From positions 103,827 to 167,826 of the IMG/VR virus record IMGVR_UViG_3300046810_000101: DNA of 64,000 bases. One strand, written 5' to 3'. The translations under genes and the position numbers were made by a program. The notes below the pieces were generated by a model. It was not told where the DNA came from, made no database searches, and saw only the letters and a list, made by a program, of their open reading frames with translations. The DNA is from a virus. Below, one piece after another: positions 41,687 to 50,205 of this stretch (position 1 is the first letter of the stretch; each line of letters opens with the position of its first letter).

Positions 41687-41732
41687 GCTTTACACCGAAC
41701 CCCATACCATCGCATGGAATTTGATGTAAAGC
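41687..41732 (-). ncRNA. Structured intergenic RNA element after the helicase gene
   Basis: An 8-bp stem GCTTTACA/TGTAAAGC closes a 30-base loop containing CCATGCGATGG, itself able to pair. The loop shares ATGCGATGGTAT with the hairpin at 15030-15055. It could be a terminator, a processing site or a protein-binding element. Confidence 0.35.
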
Positions 41733-41754
41733 GTCTCAGAACTGATTTGCGGGC

Positions 41755-43197
41755 TTACCACTGTACCTTTGCGGCCTCTGGGTTGTCAGGCTTCTTACGT
41801 CGCCCCGGCACCTTCGAATCATTCGCTATAGAAGCCGACTGATGCTGGGATTGAGGCTTGTTAGGTTGCTCTGCCACTTCTGCGAATCCATTATTAGGAA
41901 GCTCAGACCAGCGTTGTAGACCTTTATCCACGGCAATGAAGAACCGGGACCATTTCGACTTGTCACCGTATCGGGATTTGACCTGCTTGAACATCTGTTG
42001 ACCTTGCTGGGCCAATTCGTCGGTTTCAACGATACCCAGAATAAAGTCAGCAGTGTGAACCAGACCAGCCGATTCAGCGGTATCGCCCATGTCGATGTCG
42101 CTCTTTTCCCACGAACCACGGGTAGTCTGTGCAGCGGACCAGATGCAGGTATTGGTTTCGATAGCCATACCGCGTAATTCCTCTGCAATCGCCTTCACGT
42201 AGCCGTAAGAGTTTTCACCACCGTAGCCCACCCGAGAACTGGCACAGATCCCGAGGTAGTCAATGATGATGACTTGTGGAACGAAATTCTTCTTGGTTTT
42301 CAGCTCTTGCAGCAGGGTACGGAAATGCCCTACGTGCGCAGCCCCAGTTGGGAACTGTTTGAAGAACAGCTTACCTAGAGTCTTTTCCTTGAGCTTGGCG
42401 ATTCGTTGGCCGAAATACTCTTTAGGAATTGCATCCAAATCATCCATGCTGACATTCAGCAGGTTTGCATCAATACGTTTACCAATGGATTCTTCCGACA
42501 TTTCCATCGAAATATAAAGAACGTTCAAGCCCTGATTCAGATAGCCAGCGGCCAAATGGCACAGTCCAAGAGACTTACCGGCGTTGGAGCCAGCGAGAAT
42601 CAGGTTAAGGGTTTTGTACTCGGCACCACCTTTGGTGACCCTGTTCAAAATCTCAATATCGAACGGAATCTTGGCTTCTTTGTTGTGATACGACTCGTAA
42701 CGAGTTTCCCAGTCTTCCATGTAGTTATGGCCGACCGATGTATCAAAACAGACGCCCAATGCATCACGCAGCATATCAGGAATGCAACCGATGTCTGCAA
42801 GCTTTTTGTTTCGTTTGTCCGGGGACATTTCAGCGTTAGCCTTAATTTCCAGTGCATCTTTCAATGCATTGTACAAAGCTTGCTGCTTACAGAAATTCTC
42901 GGTTTCTTCAACCATGAAATCTGTAAGGGATAGATCCGGCCCCGCGCCCTTGAGGTTGTCGATTTGAGCCGACAGAGTTTCATATACCCCTTCATTCAGG
43001 GATGTATCTTTCTCAAGTAGCAGTTTCAGAACAGTAGGGTCAGGACGTTTGTTGTACTTGTCGCCAAACCCTCTGATATACGAAAACATACGCTGATCAG
43101 CGAAGTCCGAAAAGTATTCTTTTTTCAGATGTGGAATGACTGTACGAAAATAATCTTCGTTGTAAATCAAATTTTGGAAGATACTTTCTTCGATCAT
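41755..43197 (-). CDS. 41: Replicative DNA helicase (T4 gp41-like)
   Basis: A 480-residue DnaB-type helicase like T4 gp41 (475). Walker A AGSNAGKS near residue 207, SMEMSEE near 233 and VIIIDYLG near 317 (Walker B) are visible. It unwinds DNA on the lagging strand and pairs with the gp61 primase. The tail is proline- and lysine-rich. Confidence 0.93.
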   Translation of the reverse strand: MIEESIFQNLIYNEDYFRTVIPHLKKEYFSDFADQRMFSYIRGFGDKYNKRPDPTVLKLLLEKDTSLNEGVYETLSAQIDNLKGAGPDLSLTDFMVEETENFCKQQALYNALKDALEIKANAEMSPDKRNKKLADIGCIPDMLRDALGVCFDTSVGHNYMEDWETRYESYHNKEAKIPFDIEILNRVTKGGAEYKTLNLILAGSNAGKSLGLCHLAAGYLNQGLNVLYISMEMSEESIGKRIDANLLNVSMDDLDAIPKEYFGQRIAKLKEKTLGKLFFKQFPTGAAHVGHFRTLLQELKTKKNFVPQVIIIDYLGICASSRVGYGGENSYGYVKAIAEELRGMAIETNTCIWSAAQTTRGSWEKSDIDMGDTAESAGLVHTADFILGIVETDELAQQGQQMFKQVKSRYGDKSKWSRFFIAVDKGLQRWSELPNNGFAEVAEQPNKPQSQHQSASIANDSKVPGRRKKPDNPEAAKVQW

Positions 43198-43206
43198 GCT
43201 ACACCT

Positions 43207-43443
43207 TTAATCTATATCAATTGGTTTGTTGTTTAGTTCATCGCGTTCAACTTCACGGCGCAGAAGGTCTTGGAATGCTCGGTTAAGCATCAGCTCGATT
43301 TCTTCGTTCGTGAACTTGCGTTCTTTGTCGATACACACCCAAGTGCATCGAAGCTGGCCGGTATCATCGATACCAGCCTCCGTAACTCCGATATTCTGCC
43401 CGTTTAGATCAAACAGAATATAATGCTGTTGGGCATCAGTCAT
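43207..43443 (-). CDS. Small protein at the gp40 position
   Basis: A 78-residue acidic protein lying between UvsX and gp41, where T4 has gene 40. I cannot see gp40 similarity, and it is shorter than T4 gp40 (113). ATG at 43443, overlapping the UvsX stop. Confidence 0.5.
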   Translation of the reverse strand: MTDAQQHYILFDLNGQNIGVTEAGIDDTGQLRCTWVCIDKERKFTNEEIELMLNRAFQDLLRREVERDELNNKPIDID

Positions 43444-44530
43444 TCTTGGACTCTTTGAGGAAGTCTGTGAATTCCGCCTCATGGTTTGTATCCATTTCGG
43501 TCGCTTTCAACATATACGTGTCTTCAACGAAATCACGGAACGACTTACGGCGCATGATTTCCATCAAATAGTTGTTGGTAGCTTCCAGCTCGGCACGACG
43601 GAATTTCTTCCCTTCGTACAGGACTTCCCCGGTATCCTTGTTCACCAATTGATAGAATCCTTTGGTTGGGCTGATAATCGACCCTTCCTCAAGACCCAGC
43701 TCAAAGATGCCGGACATCGGTTGCACACCACCCGCGAACGATACGTGGATTGGGAACTTGGATTTTTCAACCACGAATCGCGATTTCTCGATGATCAGTG
43801 TGAATTTGAATCCGGTTAGGTCTGTACCGTCTTTATCTTGCGACTTGGAGATAAACAGAACTGTGTTCGAGGACAACATACCGCCCTGACCACCACCCAT
43901 GATTTGTTTCGGATACATACCCTGTTCGTTGTACGTGTGGTTAATCACGATACAAGGGATGTTCTTCGACTGGAAATGCGGGGTGATAATACGGAACATC
44001 GATTTCAGTTGTTTCGCACGAGTCATGTCAGCAGCGCTGTTTTCACTCAATGCGTCATCAACTTCTTTCTTCGAAGCCAAGTTACCGATGGAATCCACCA
44101 AGAACACAACCTTTTCGCCACGCTTGATGTTGTCCAGCAACTGGGCGAATTCGAATTTCAGTTGTTCGATGTTGTAAATCGGTACGTGCATAACACGGCT
44201 CGAATCAATACCAAACGATTTCAGGTATTCGTCGGTGATACCAAACTCGGAGTCCAACAGAACGCACATGGCGTCTTTATGTTTCCGCAGATAGGCCGCA
44301 ACCAACAGCAACGCGAAGTTGGTTTTAAAGTGTTTCGATTCCGCCGCAATGGACAGAATACCCGATGGAAGTCCACCGGTAATTTTGCCGCTCAACGCCA
44401 CGTTCAAGATCGGAACGGATGTTGGGGCAAAATCTTTCTCATTGAACAACGTCGATTCCGACAGTACCGCAACATCCTCGCGGGTTGTAGCTTTTAACAG
44501 ACGTTGCATCAAATTCGATTTTTCGCTCAT
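43436..44530 (-). CDS. uvsX: Recombinase UvsX (RecA-like)
   Basis: A 364-residue RecA-family protein like T4 UvsX (391). The Walker A appears as AESKHFKTN, as in UvsX; other marks are CVLLDSEFG, VVFLVDSIGNL (Walker B) and MGGGQGG. It drives strand exchange for recombination-dependent replication. It follows the polymerase gene with only six bases between, so the T4 gene 42 usually found here is absent. Confidence 0.92.
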   Translation of the reverse strand: MSEKSNLMQRLLKATTREDVAVLSESTLFNEKDFAPTSVPILNVALSGKITGGLPSGILSIAAESKHFKTNFALLLVAAYLRKHKDAMCVLLDSEFGITDEYLKSFGIDSSRVMHVPIYNIEQLKFEFAQLLDNIKRGEKVVFLVDSIGNLASKKEVDDALSENSAADMTRAKQLKSMFRIITPHFQSKNIPCIVINHTYNEQGMYPKQIMGGGQGGMLSSNTVLFISKSQDKDGTDLTGFKFTLIIEKSRFVVEKSKFPIHVSFAGGVQPMSGIFELGLEEGSIISPTKGFYQLVNKDTGEVLYEGKKFRRAELEATNNYLMEIMRRKSFRDFVEDTYMLKATEMDTNHEAEFTDFLKESKND

Positions 44531-44536
44531 ACTTAC

Positions 44537-47059
44537 TCACATAAAGAAGTCTTCAAGACAGATGGAATCTTTGTATTTCCATCCAATTGCATCACAAATT
44601 GTTGCTAGTGGTTTGATGAATGATTTCTCAAACATCAAATTCCGATCCAAATACCGAAGTACCGTATCTGGGTCCATCGCTTCCGGGATTCGCGAACCTG
44701 CAAGGTAGGCAAATGTTTCGGAACCGTATTTATTCGGAGTTCTCAGGCGAACCATAGCGATTTTCTCGCCTTCTTTGATCGGGTCTACACCATCGGTCTT
44801 CTGGGCCAACCGGTTGTGGGCCAGAACGCCTTTAATGTGTCCGGGGCATCTGAAACCCGGCAGCAAACCCGGCAAGCTGTACTTCTGTAGGTTGTTTGCG
44901 GAGGACACCCCGGCAATCTCCCTGTAATCCACGGTCTGATAGTGTTTCTCAGCCGCTGTAACCAATTGAATCAAATCCTCACGCTTTTCCCCAAGGATCA
45001 TATCGATTGCATCTTTCAATGCAGTTCGAACGTAAGCCGGGGTACTACCACGCTGGGTTTCAATCCCCATGATTTTTGTTTCTGGTTCCTTGTAGCGGTA
45101 ACCTTCCATGTCCCACACCCAAAGGGCATAACGTTTCTTCGCGATAAAAAACCCGGTCGAAGAAATCGCTTCACGCTTCATGTACATGACAGAATCGTAA
45201 TGGTTCATGTAGGTAGCTAATTCGGCGTACCATTTGTTCAACAGTGGCTGTACTTTCTTCTCAGCGAATTGATCCAACATGTTCACGGTGTCATTGATGG
45301 AACGATCTGGGTAGAACTTTTGAACCAAATCATCAAAACACACGTAGCAAGAGTCAGTATCGATTGCCACAACCCGATCTTTCTTCGGACCACCAATTGC
45401 GTTGTTCAACATTTCATTGAAGTGGTTAGCCGACCATTTGATGATAACCTGACCGGTTAGGGTCACAGCCTCGGCGTTGCGAAGGTCGTAGTACCGGAAG
45501 AATGCGTTACCCAATGCACCATATGCAGAGTTGATCGCGATCTTTGCTGCTTTCTGCAACAGGTCATACTTACGAACGTCATCGTCATTGCCAGCGTGCT
45601 TGGCTTCTTTCATCAAATTCTTGAAAGTCTTCCGTTGGTTGAATACCAGTTCAACTACGGTTGGAATCACGCCACGAATATCTTTGCGGTAGCGAGTGCC
45701 GTTAGCACCAATCGAATATTGCTCGCGGTCCAGCTTCACGTTGCCATTAACGAAATCGTCAACGTTCGCGGTGTAATACTGATCAACGATGGTTTCAGGA
45801 CTGATATTTAGCTGACGAATAATCCCCGGATACAGGGATTCCAAGTCGAACGACATTATCCATTTCCAGAACCCTACCAACGGGTCTTTTACATACGCAC
45901 CTTCAAACGCTGACGGTGTGCTACGACGCTTCATCGGTACAATTTTTTTCAACTTCCGAAGGTGGTTGAAAATAATCGAATCCCACTGTTTGATAGGCGA
46001 ATAGCCGTCCTCAAACGTCATCCCGGCATCATAGGTCATGTACATCATTAGATCGATCAGCAGAAGCTTATCGTTGATGCGCTTGACCAGTTCAACGTCC
46101 ACGATGTTGTAATCTAGGTAGCGTTGCGGATCTTTGATCGCCAGTTCTACTAGAGAGCCTTCAAAGTCCAGCTTGGTTTCGCCAAGTTCAATGGTTGCAA
46201 TTGCACCCAGTCGGAAACTAGAACGCGGCTCAAGTACGAACTTCTTGTACAGCTCAATGTAATCAAGCTGTGCGATACCCAGCAATTTGATGATTTGACG
46301 CTGGCCGTTCTGGTTATCCTGCATGGTCTTGATTTCAGAACGACCATACGGGCTCAGGGAATCAGCTACAGACTCGCCTAGGACCATTGTGATACGGCGG
46401 TGCAGATACGGGATGTCGAAGCTGTTGGAATACCAGCCAGTTACGATATCCGGGAAATTCTCTCTCCAGTCTTGTACAAACTCTTGGAGCATTTCCTTTT
46501 CGTTTACAAACTTGTGAAACCTTACCTTTGCCAGCAACTCAGGCTTGAGAGACGATTTGGTCTTAGACCATTCTCGATACGAATACACGTCGTAACGATC
46601 ATCGATGTTGTCATACATCGTGATTGCATCAACGGGCCATTTGCATATCTCTGGATCTGGGAACCCGTCTGCCTTGGCGGTCGATGGGTCATTTGGATCG
46701 GTATAGGTCGCGGCATGAACTTCGATGTCGAGGTTCTTGATACGGACTAGTTTCGTATCTGGTTTTTGATCGCCAAACACGTCTGAAATAAATGCGAGGG
46801 TGAAGTTATCCATCCCGTTCACAACACCGTTCGACACAGCTTGAGTATCACGAATGTAAGCCGATGCTTCATACATGTTATCAAAGTGCATTGGCAGTTG
46901 GTTTACACCGTAAATGTCGGTATAGCCGGTCTGCTTATGGGTTGGAACAAACAGCGTGGGGGAATAATTGTACTTCTCACGAAACGGGATACCATTTTCG
47001 TACCCACGAACAAATATGTGCTGACCGATTCGATCAACAGCAGTAAAAAATCTTGACAC
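44537..47059 (-). CDS. 43: DNA polymerase (T4 gp43-like, family B)
   Basis: An 840-residue family B polymerase (T4 gp43 is 898). The 3'-5' exonuclease has NLDIEVH, then WYSNSFDIPYL and YNIVDVELV. The polymerase motifs are SFDLESLYPGI (A), KIAINSAYGALGN (B) and AIDTDSCYV (C). It starts with GTG at 47059 and AAGGA upstream. RegA, the known repressor of the T4 homologue's mRNA, is encoded just upstream. Confidence 0.95.
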   Translation of the reverse strand: MSRFFTAVDRIGQHIFVRGYENGIPFREKYNYSPTLFVPTHKQTGYTDIYGVNQLPMHFDNMYEASAYIRDTQAVSNGVVNGMDNFTLAFISDVFGDQKPDTKLVRIKNLDIEVHAATYTDPNDPSTAKADGFPDPEICKWPVDAITMYDNIDDRYDVYSYREWSKTKSSLKPELLAKVRFHKFVNEKEMLQEFVQDWRENFPDIVTGWYSNSFDIPYLHRRITMVLGESVADSLSPYGRSEIKTMQDNQNGQRQIIKLLGIAQLDYIELYKKFVLEPRSSFRLGAIATIELGETKLDFEGSLVELAIKDPQRYLDYNIVDVELVKRINDKLLLIDLMMYMTYDAGMTFEDGYSPIKQWDSIIFNHLRKLKKIVPMKRRSTPSAFEGAYVKDPLVGFWKWIMSFDLESLYPGIIRQLNISPETIVDQYYTANVDDFVNGNVKLDREQYSIGANGTRYRKDIRGVIPTVVELVFNQRKTFKNLMKEAKHAGNDDDVRKYDLLQKAAKIAINSAYGALGNAFFRYYDLRNAEAVTLTGQVIIKWSANHFNEMLNNAIGGPKKDRVVAIDTDSCYVCFDDLVQKFYPDRSINDTVNMLDQFAEKKVQPLLNKWYAELATYMNHYDSVMYMKREAISSTGFFIAKKRYALWVWDMEGYRYKEPETKIMGIETQRGSTPAYVRTALKDAIDMILGEKREDLIQLVTAAEKHYQTVDYREIAGVSSANNLQKYSLPGLLPGFRCPGHIKGVLAHNRLAQKTDGVDPIKEGEKIAMVRLRTPNKYGSETFAYLAGSRIPEAMDPDTVLRYLDRNLMFEKSFIKPLATICDAIGWKYKDSICLEDFFM

Positions 47060-47105
47060 TCATAATCCTTGCAAGCGTAAGGGCGATGCATACCCAATTA
47101 TACAA

Positions 47106-47133
47106 TAAAAAAGCCGTGTCTTAAACACGGCTC
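47106..47133 (-). terminator. Intrinsic terminator overlapping the regA stop
   Basis: AGCCGTGTTTAAGACACGGCTTTTTT on the minus strand; the TAA of regA lies in the loop. It separates regA from gene 43. Confidence 0.9.
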
Positions 47134-47513
47134 TCAGTTTTATTTGCGCCGATGTTGTACTTGTAAACCTTTTTCCAGCCACCTTCATTTGCTTCTGTGT
47201 AAGAGATAATCCTAAACAAGTTGCGTCTTTCGGATGTTGCTAGATTTGGATTAACAATTCGGCATAGCTTCCACTCTTGTAAGAGCTTGGCAATGTCGTT
47301 TCGACGTTCGGTGTCTTCTTCTGTCATCAGGGCAACACGCCCATCCAGTTCCAGAAGTTCTTTAAAGTGGACGATATAAACTTTTCCACGTTTGTTCAAG
47401 ATATGACAAGACTGGTAAATTACCTTGGACTTGTTATTTGCAATACCAATTCGAGTCAGCGTTTCCCGGATCTTGGGAAAGCTATCCTCTTGGCTCAGTT
47501 CAATTTCAATCAT
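47121..47513 (-). CDS. regA: Translational repressor RegA
   Basis: A 130-residue protein like T4 RegA (122). Shared segments include ETLTRIGIANNKSKV, YQSCHILNKRG, YIVHFKELL and the end KYNIGA. RegA binds the start regions of many early mRNAs, including its own and gp44/45, and blocks translation. It sits in the T4 position between gp62 and gp43. Its end is within a terminator hairpin. Confidence 0.93.
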   Translation of the reverse strand: MIEIELSQEDSFPKIRETLTRIGIANNKSKVIYQSCHILNKRGKVYIVHFKELLELDGRVALMTEEDTERRNDIAKLLQEWKLCRIVNPNLATSERRNLFRIISYTEANEGGWKKVYKYNIGANKTESRV

Positions 47514-47529
47514 CGTGAAATACTCCTAA

Positions 47530-47934
47530 TCACCGAGTATTTACAGCGTTCCGACCACCGAAGTTTGTAACCTTGGCTCGGAGAATTTTCAATTGATCCG
47601 TGCTTAGTCGCTCACAGAGTTCCGAGGCTTTTTGCATACTGACCTTGTAATAGGTCACTACGTCATCCAGATACTCATGTTTCTCGTTCTTTACCCACTT
47701 GCCATACCGCTTTGTTTTGCGAAGCCCATGATACAAATAGTCATATTGCATCTTATTAGGTAGCTTCGAATGCCGATTCAGAAATTCGACAAACGGCATA
47801 GAATCTAATGTCGCACTTAGCGTCCGGTTGATAACGAACGGCAAATACTGCCGTTCGATCAATGGGCTAACCATGATATATTTCTTGTCGTTGATTGAAT
47901 TCACAAAATCGAACGGCGAGAATTTTTCACTCAC
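47530..47934 (-). CDS. 62: Clamp-loader small subunit (gp62-like, short form)
   Basis: A 134-residue protein with FDFVNSINDKK, QYDYLYHGLRKTKRYGKWVK and a helical C-terminus. The YGKW segment matches T4 gp62, and the length fits the shorter gp62 of cyanophage-type T4-likes more than T4 (187). It works with gp44 to load the gp45 clamp. GTG start at 47934. Confidence 0.8.
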   Translation of the reverse strand: MSEKFSPFDFVNSINDKKYIMVSPLIERQYLPFVINRTLSATLDSMPFVEFLNRHSKLPNKMQYDYLYHGLRKTKRYGKWVKNEKHEYLDDVVTYYKVSMQKASELCERLSTDQLKILRAKVTNFGGRNAVNTR

Positions 47935-48115
47935 GAATAATCTCCATCACTTCGATTTTCGTGAAGTCCGGGATCATATTGCCATTAAAGATCAATCGCC
48001 ACGTTCCATCCGGGAGTTCATCCAAGTGGATCATCCGTTTATCGGTTTTAATGGCAGTGACCTTTGACAGTTCCAGAACTAAATCCGTTCCTGTCAATTT
48101 GATCGCCCGTCTCAC
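47927..48115 (-). CDS. Small protein between gp62 and gp44
   Basis: A 62-residue, beta-rich protein with GTG start, overlap-coupled to both clamp-loader genes. No counterpart in T4 at this place that I recognise. Function unknown. Confidence 0.55.
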   Translation of the reverse strand: MRRAIKLTGTDLVLELSKVTAIKTDKRMIHLDELPDGTWRLIFNGNMIPDFTKIEVMEIIRE

Positions 48116-49062
48116 ACGAATTCCACGTTCGTCATTAGTTGAACCATTAGCCAGTTCATGTGAATTTCAAGATCCGGCACACGGCTATACGCTTCCTGAT
48201 TCATACCGATGATTTCAATCATGGTCGGAATACTGGCAGGCTTCGCCAAGGTGTACAAAGTGTCATAGATCGCACGAATGAACGTCGGATAGTCGCTCGC
48301 GAACTTCGGAACCAATGCCCGAATTTCGTTGAACTTCTTCGCTTTCAAGTGACCAATCATGACTTCGACATCAGAACCGGAAGTAACCCGGCCTAAAATA
48401 CCTTCGTCAATCACACCTTTCATCGAATAGGTCTGCAACGTTACCAACATCGCCCGGTTGTCTGGGAACTTACGTTTCACCAGCTCAGCCACGGCCATCT
48501 TGCTATCAACCTGAATGCCTTCTTTAGCCAGAATTTCAAGGCAGCGCATAATCTGGCCTTTCATCATCGTAGCTTTTTCAGCTTGCGGGATCGAAAATTC
48601 GTATTGCATCATTCGGCTTCTGATCGGTTCAATGATCTGATTCACGTAGTTGCACGTCAGAATGAATCGGCACGATACCGAGAATTCTTCGATGATCCCA
48701 CGGAAAGCTTTTTGAGCCGCGTCCGACAGGTTATCAGCTTCGTCCAGAATGATTACCTTGCAATTCGACATCATCGAAATCGTTGATGCGAACTTGGTTA
48801 CATCATTTCGAAATACGTCAATACCGGACTCTTTAGAGGCGTTGATGAACAACACATCGGCATCGAGTTCGTTGCAGATAGCTTGGGCTACCGTCGTTTT
48901 TCCTGTGCCGGGGTTGCAGCTAGCGAGAATCATGTTTTTGATTTCGCCGCCAGCAACCATCGCTTTAAAATCCGATTTCATCTGTTCGGGCAGAATGCAT
49001 TCATCCAGCGTTTGGGGACGATATTTCGTCTCCCAAAGCCAGTCTCTCGGATTAACGCTCAT
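48112..49062 (-). CDS. 44: Clamp-loader ATPase large subunit (gp44)
   Basis: A 316-residue AAA+ protein like T4 gp44 (319). Walker A SCNPGTGKTT near 48, Walker B VIILDEADNLS near 105 and an arginine region EPIRSRM near 150 are visible. It loads the sliding clamp. Coupled to gp45 by one-base overlap. Confidence 0.95.
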   Translation of the reverse strand: MSVNPRDWLWETKYRPQTLDECILPEQMKSDFKAMVAGGEIKNMILASCNPGTGKTTVAQAICNELDADVLFINASKESGIDVFRNDVTKFASTISMMSNCKVIILDEADNLSDAAQKAFRGIIEEFSVSCRFILTCNYVNQIIEPIRSRMMQYEFSIPQAEKATMMKGQIMRCLEILAKEGIQVDSKMAVAELVKRKFPDNRAMLVTLQTYSMKGVIDEGILGRVTSGSDVEVMIGHLKAKKFNEIRALVPKFASDYPTFIRAIYDTLYTLAKPASIPTMIEIIGMNQEAYSRVPDLEIHMNWLMVQLMTNVEFV

Positions 49063-49733
49063 TATTCAGCCTTGATGAAGGTACTGGTCTTGTCCAGACC
49101 GACATAGTATTCGATGTCGGTTGCTTCAAATTTGGTGATCAGCTTGTACGAAACACCAACCTTGTAGTCCGCACGGACCATTTTGAGTAGGTCTACCGGG
49201 ACTTGTAGGTCGTAGGTATGGCCGCTCAAATCAGTGCCTACAATGACGCTATAGGCGTTGCTGTTCGGGTTCTTCGGATCAATCGCTTTCAGAACGATTT
49301 CGTCCTTGTCGTTGCGGGTGATCGTCAGTGTTGACAGGCTCAGTGTTGAAGCTGCCTTCATGATCTTTTCAAATGTGTCTTTGGTAAGATCAAATTCGAT
49401 ATCAGCACCGGGGAAAACCACTTTCTTCGACGGACTAACAATTACATCTTTTTCAGAGTAACCGTAGGTACACTTCGATGTACCACCAGTGATGGAGGCG
49501 AATTCAGTTCCGAATGCGATATCCACATTGTCGAACAGGTTGATGGTCGAAATGAAGTTGTTCAAGTCGTAGATGCCGCATTCGACCGGGAAGTCTTCTG
49601 GAACTTTGGCATACGCGATTACAGATTTGTGGTTGTTCATGGTGCTGATTTCGTTACCAACACGCAGGACAATTGATGGATTGATGCCACTGAAATTTTT
49701 CAGGGTATCAAGGGTGGCTTTACTGATTTGCAT
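49062..49733 (-). CDS. 45: Sliding clamp (gp45)
   Basis: A 223-residue clamp like T4 gp45 (228). The ring-forming PCNA-like fold is suggested by order, length and the MQISKATLDTLKNFSGIN start. It also contacts the gp55 sigma factor and RNA polymerase in late transcription. Its place between gp44 and the 49733 gene matches T4. Confidence 0.93.
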   Translation of the reverse strand: MQISKATLDTLKNFSGINPSIVLRVGNEISTMNNHKSVIAYAKVPEDFPVECGIYDLNNFISTINLFDNVDIAFGTEFASITGGTSKCTYGYSEKDVIVSPSKKVVFPGADIEFDLTKDTFEKIMKAASTLSLSTLTITRNDKDEIVLKAIDPKNPNSNAYSVIVGTDLSGHTYDLQVPVDLLKMVRADYKVGVSYKLITKFEATDIEYYVGLDKTSTFIKAE

Positions 49734-50113
49734 TATTCGGTAGCACTCTCAACGGGTGGGGCGACAGGTTTGGGTTTGGTCAGGGCTTTAAAGTCCAGCT
49801 CAGCGATTACATCAAATGCTACACCTGACAGTCTCAGGTCGGTTGGCAGTTGGTCTTTCGACTGGCGGATTGGACCGTAGCCTTTAACGTGGATGGTGAA
49901 CAGGTCTTCGTTCGCCTTGGTAATGGTTTCCAAGTAACGGGTCTTCACCAGTTCATCGATAGCCTTGTAGACTTCGAATCGTTGGGCCTTGACCATCCCA
50001 CCGACATTGGTTTTCTTGTCACCGCGCAGCATGAACAACTGGTCTTCGGTCAGTTTCTCGACCCAAGCGGCACGCACGGCGATATCGTGTTCAAACATTT
50101 GGCTATTGCTCAT
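49733..50113 (-). CDS. Protein at the rpbA position
   Basis: A 126-residue protein whose place (between gp45 and gp46) and size match T4 rpbA, an RNA-polymerase-binding protein of 129 residues. I see no sequence motif to confirm this. ATG at 50113 with a GAGG Shine-Dalgarno below the promoter at 50163. Confidence 0.5.
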   Translation of the reverse strand: MSNSQMFEHDIAVRAAWVEKLTEDQLFMLRGDKKTNVGGMVKAQRFEVYKAIDELVKTRYLETITKANEDLFTIHVKGYGPIRQSKDQLPTDLRLSGVAFDVIAELDFKALTKPKPVAPPVESATE

Positions 50114-50162
50114 TACTAAAATCCTCACAAGAACAGTTGGTTACGGCTGGGTTATGTGATGA

Positions 50163-50191
50163 ATCATACACCGTAACCACCTGTTTCTAAA
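50163..50191 (-). promoter_or_regulatory. Phage promoter, TTTAGA-N17 class
   Basis: TTTAGA (50186-50191), 17 bp, TATGAT (50163-50168), driving the rpbA-position gene and the replication genes below. Confidence 0.8.
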
Positions 50192-50205
50192 CACAATCAG
50201 TTATT

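Noticed and set aside
47532-47545. TGTAAATA late-promoter-like box above regA
   Set aside because: It lies within the last codons of the gp62-like gene, and regA is an early or middle gene, so a chance match is more likely.
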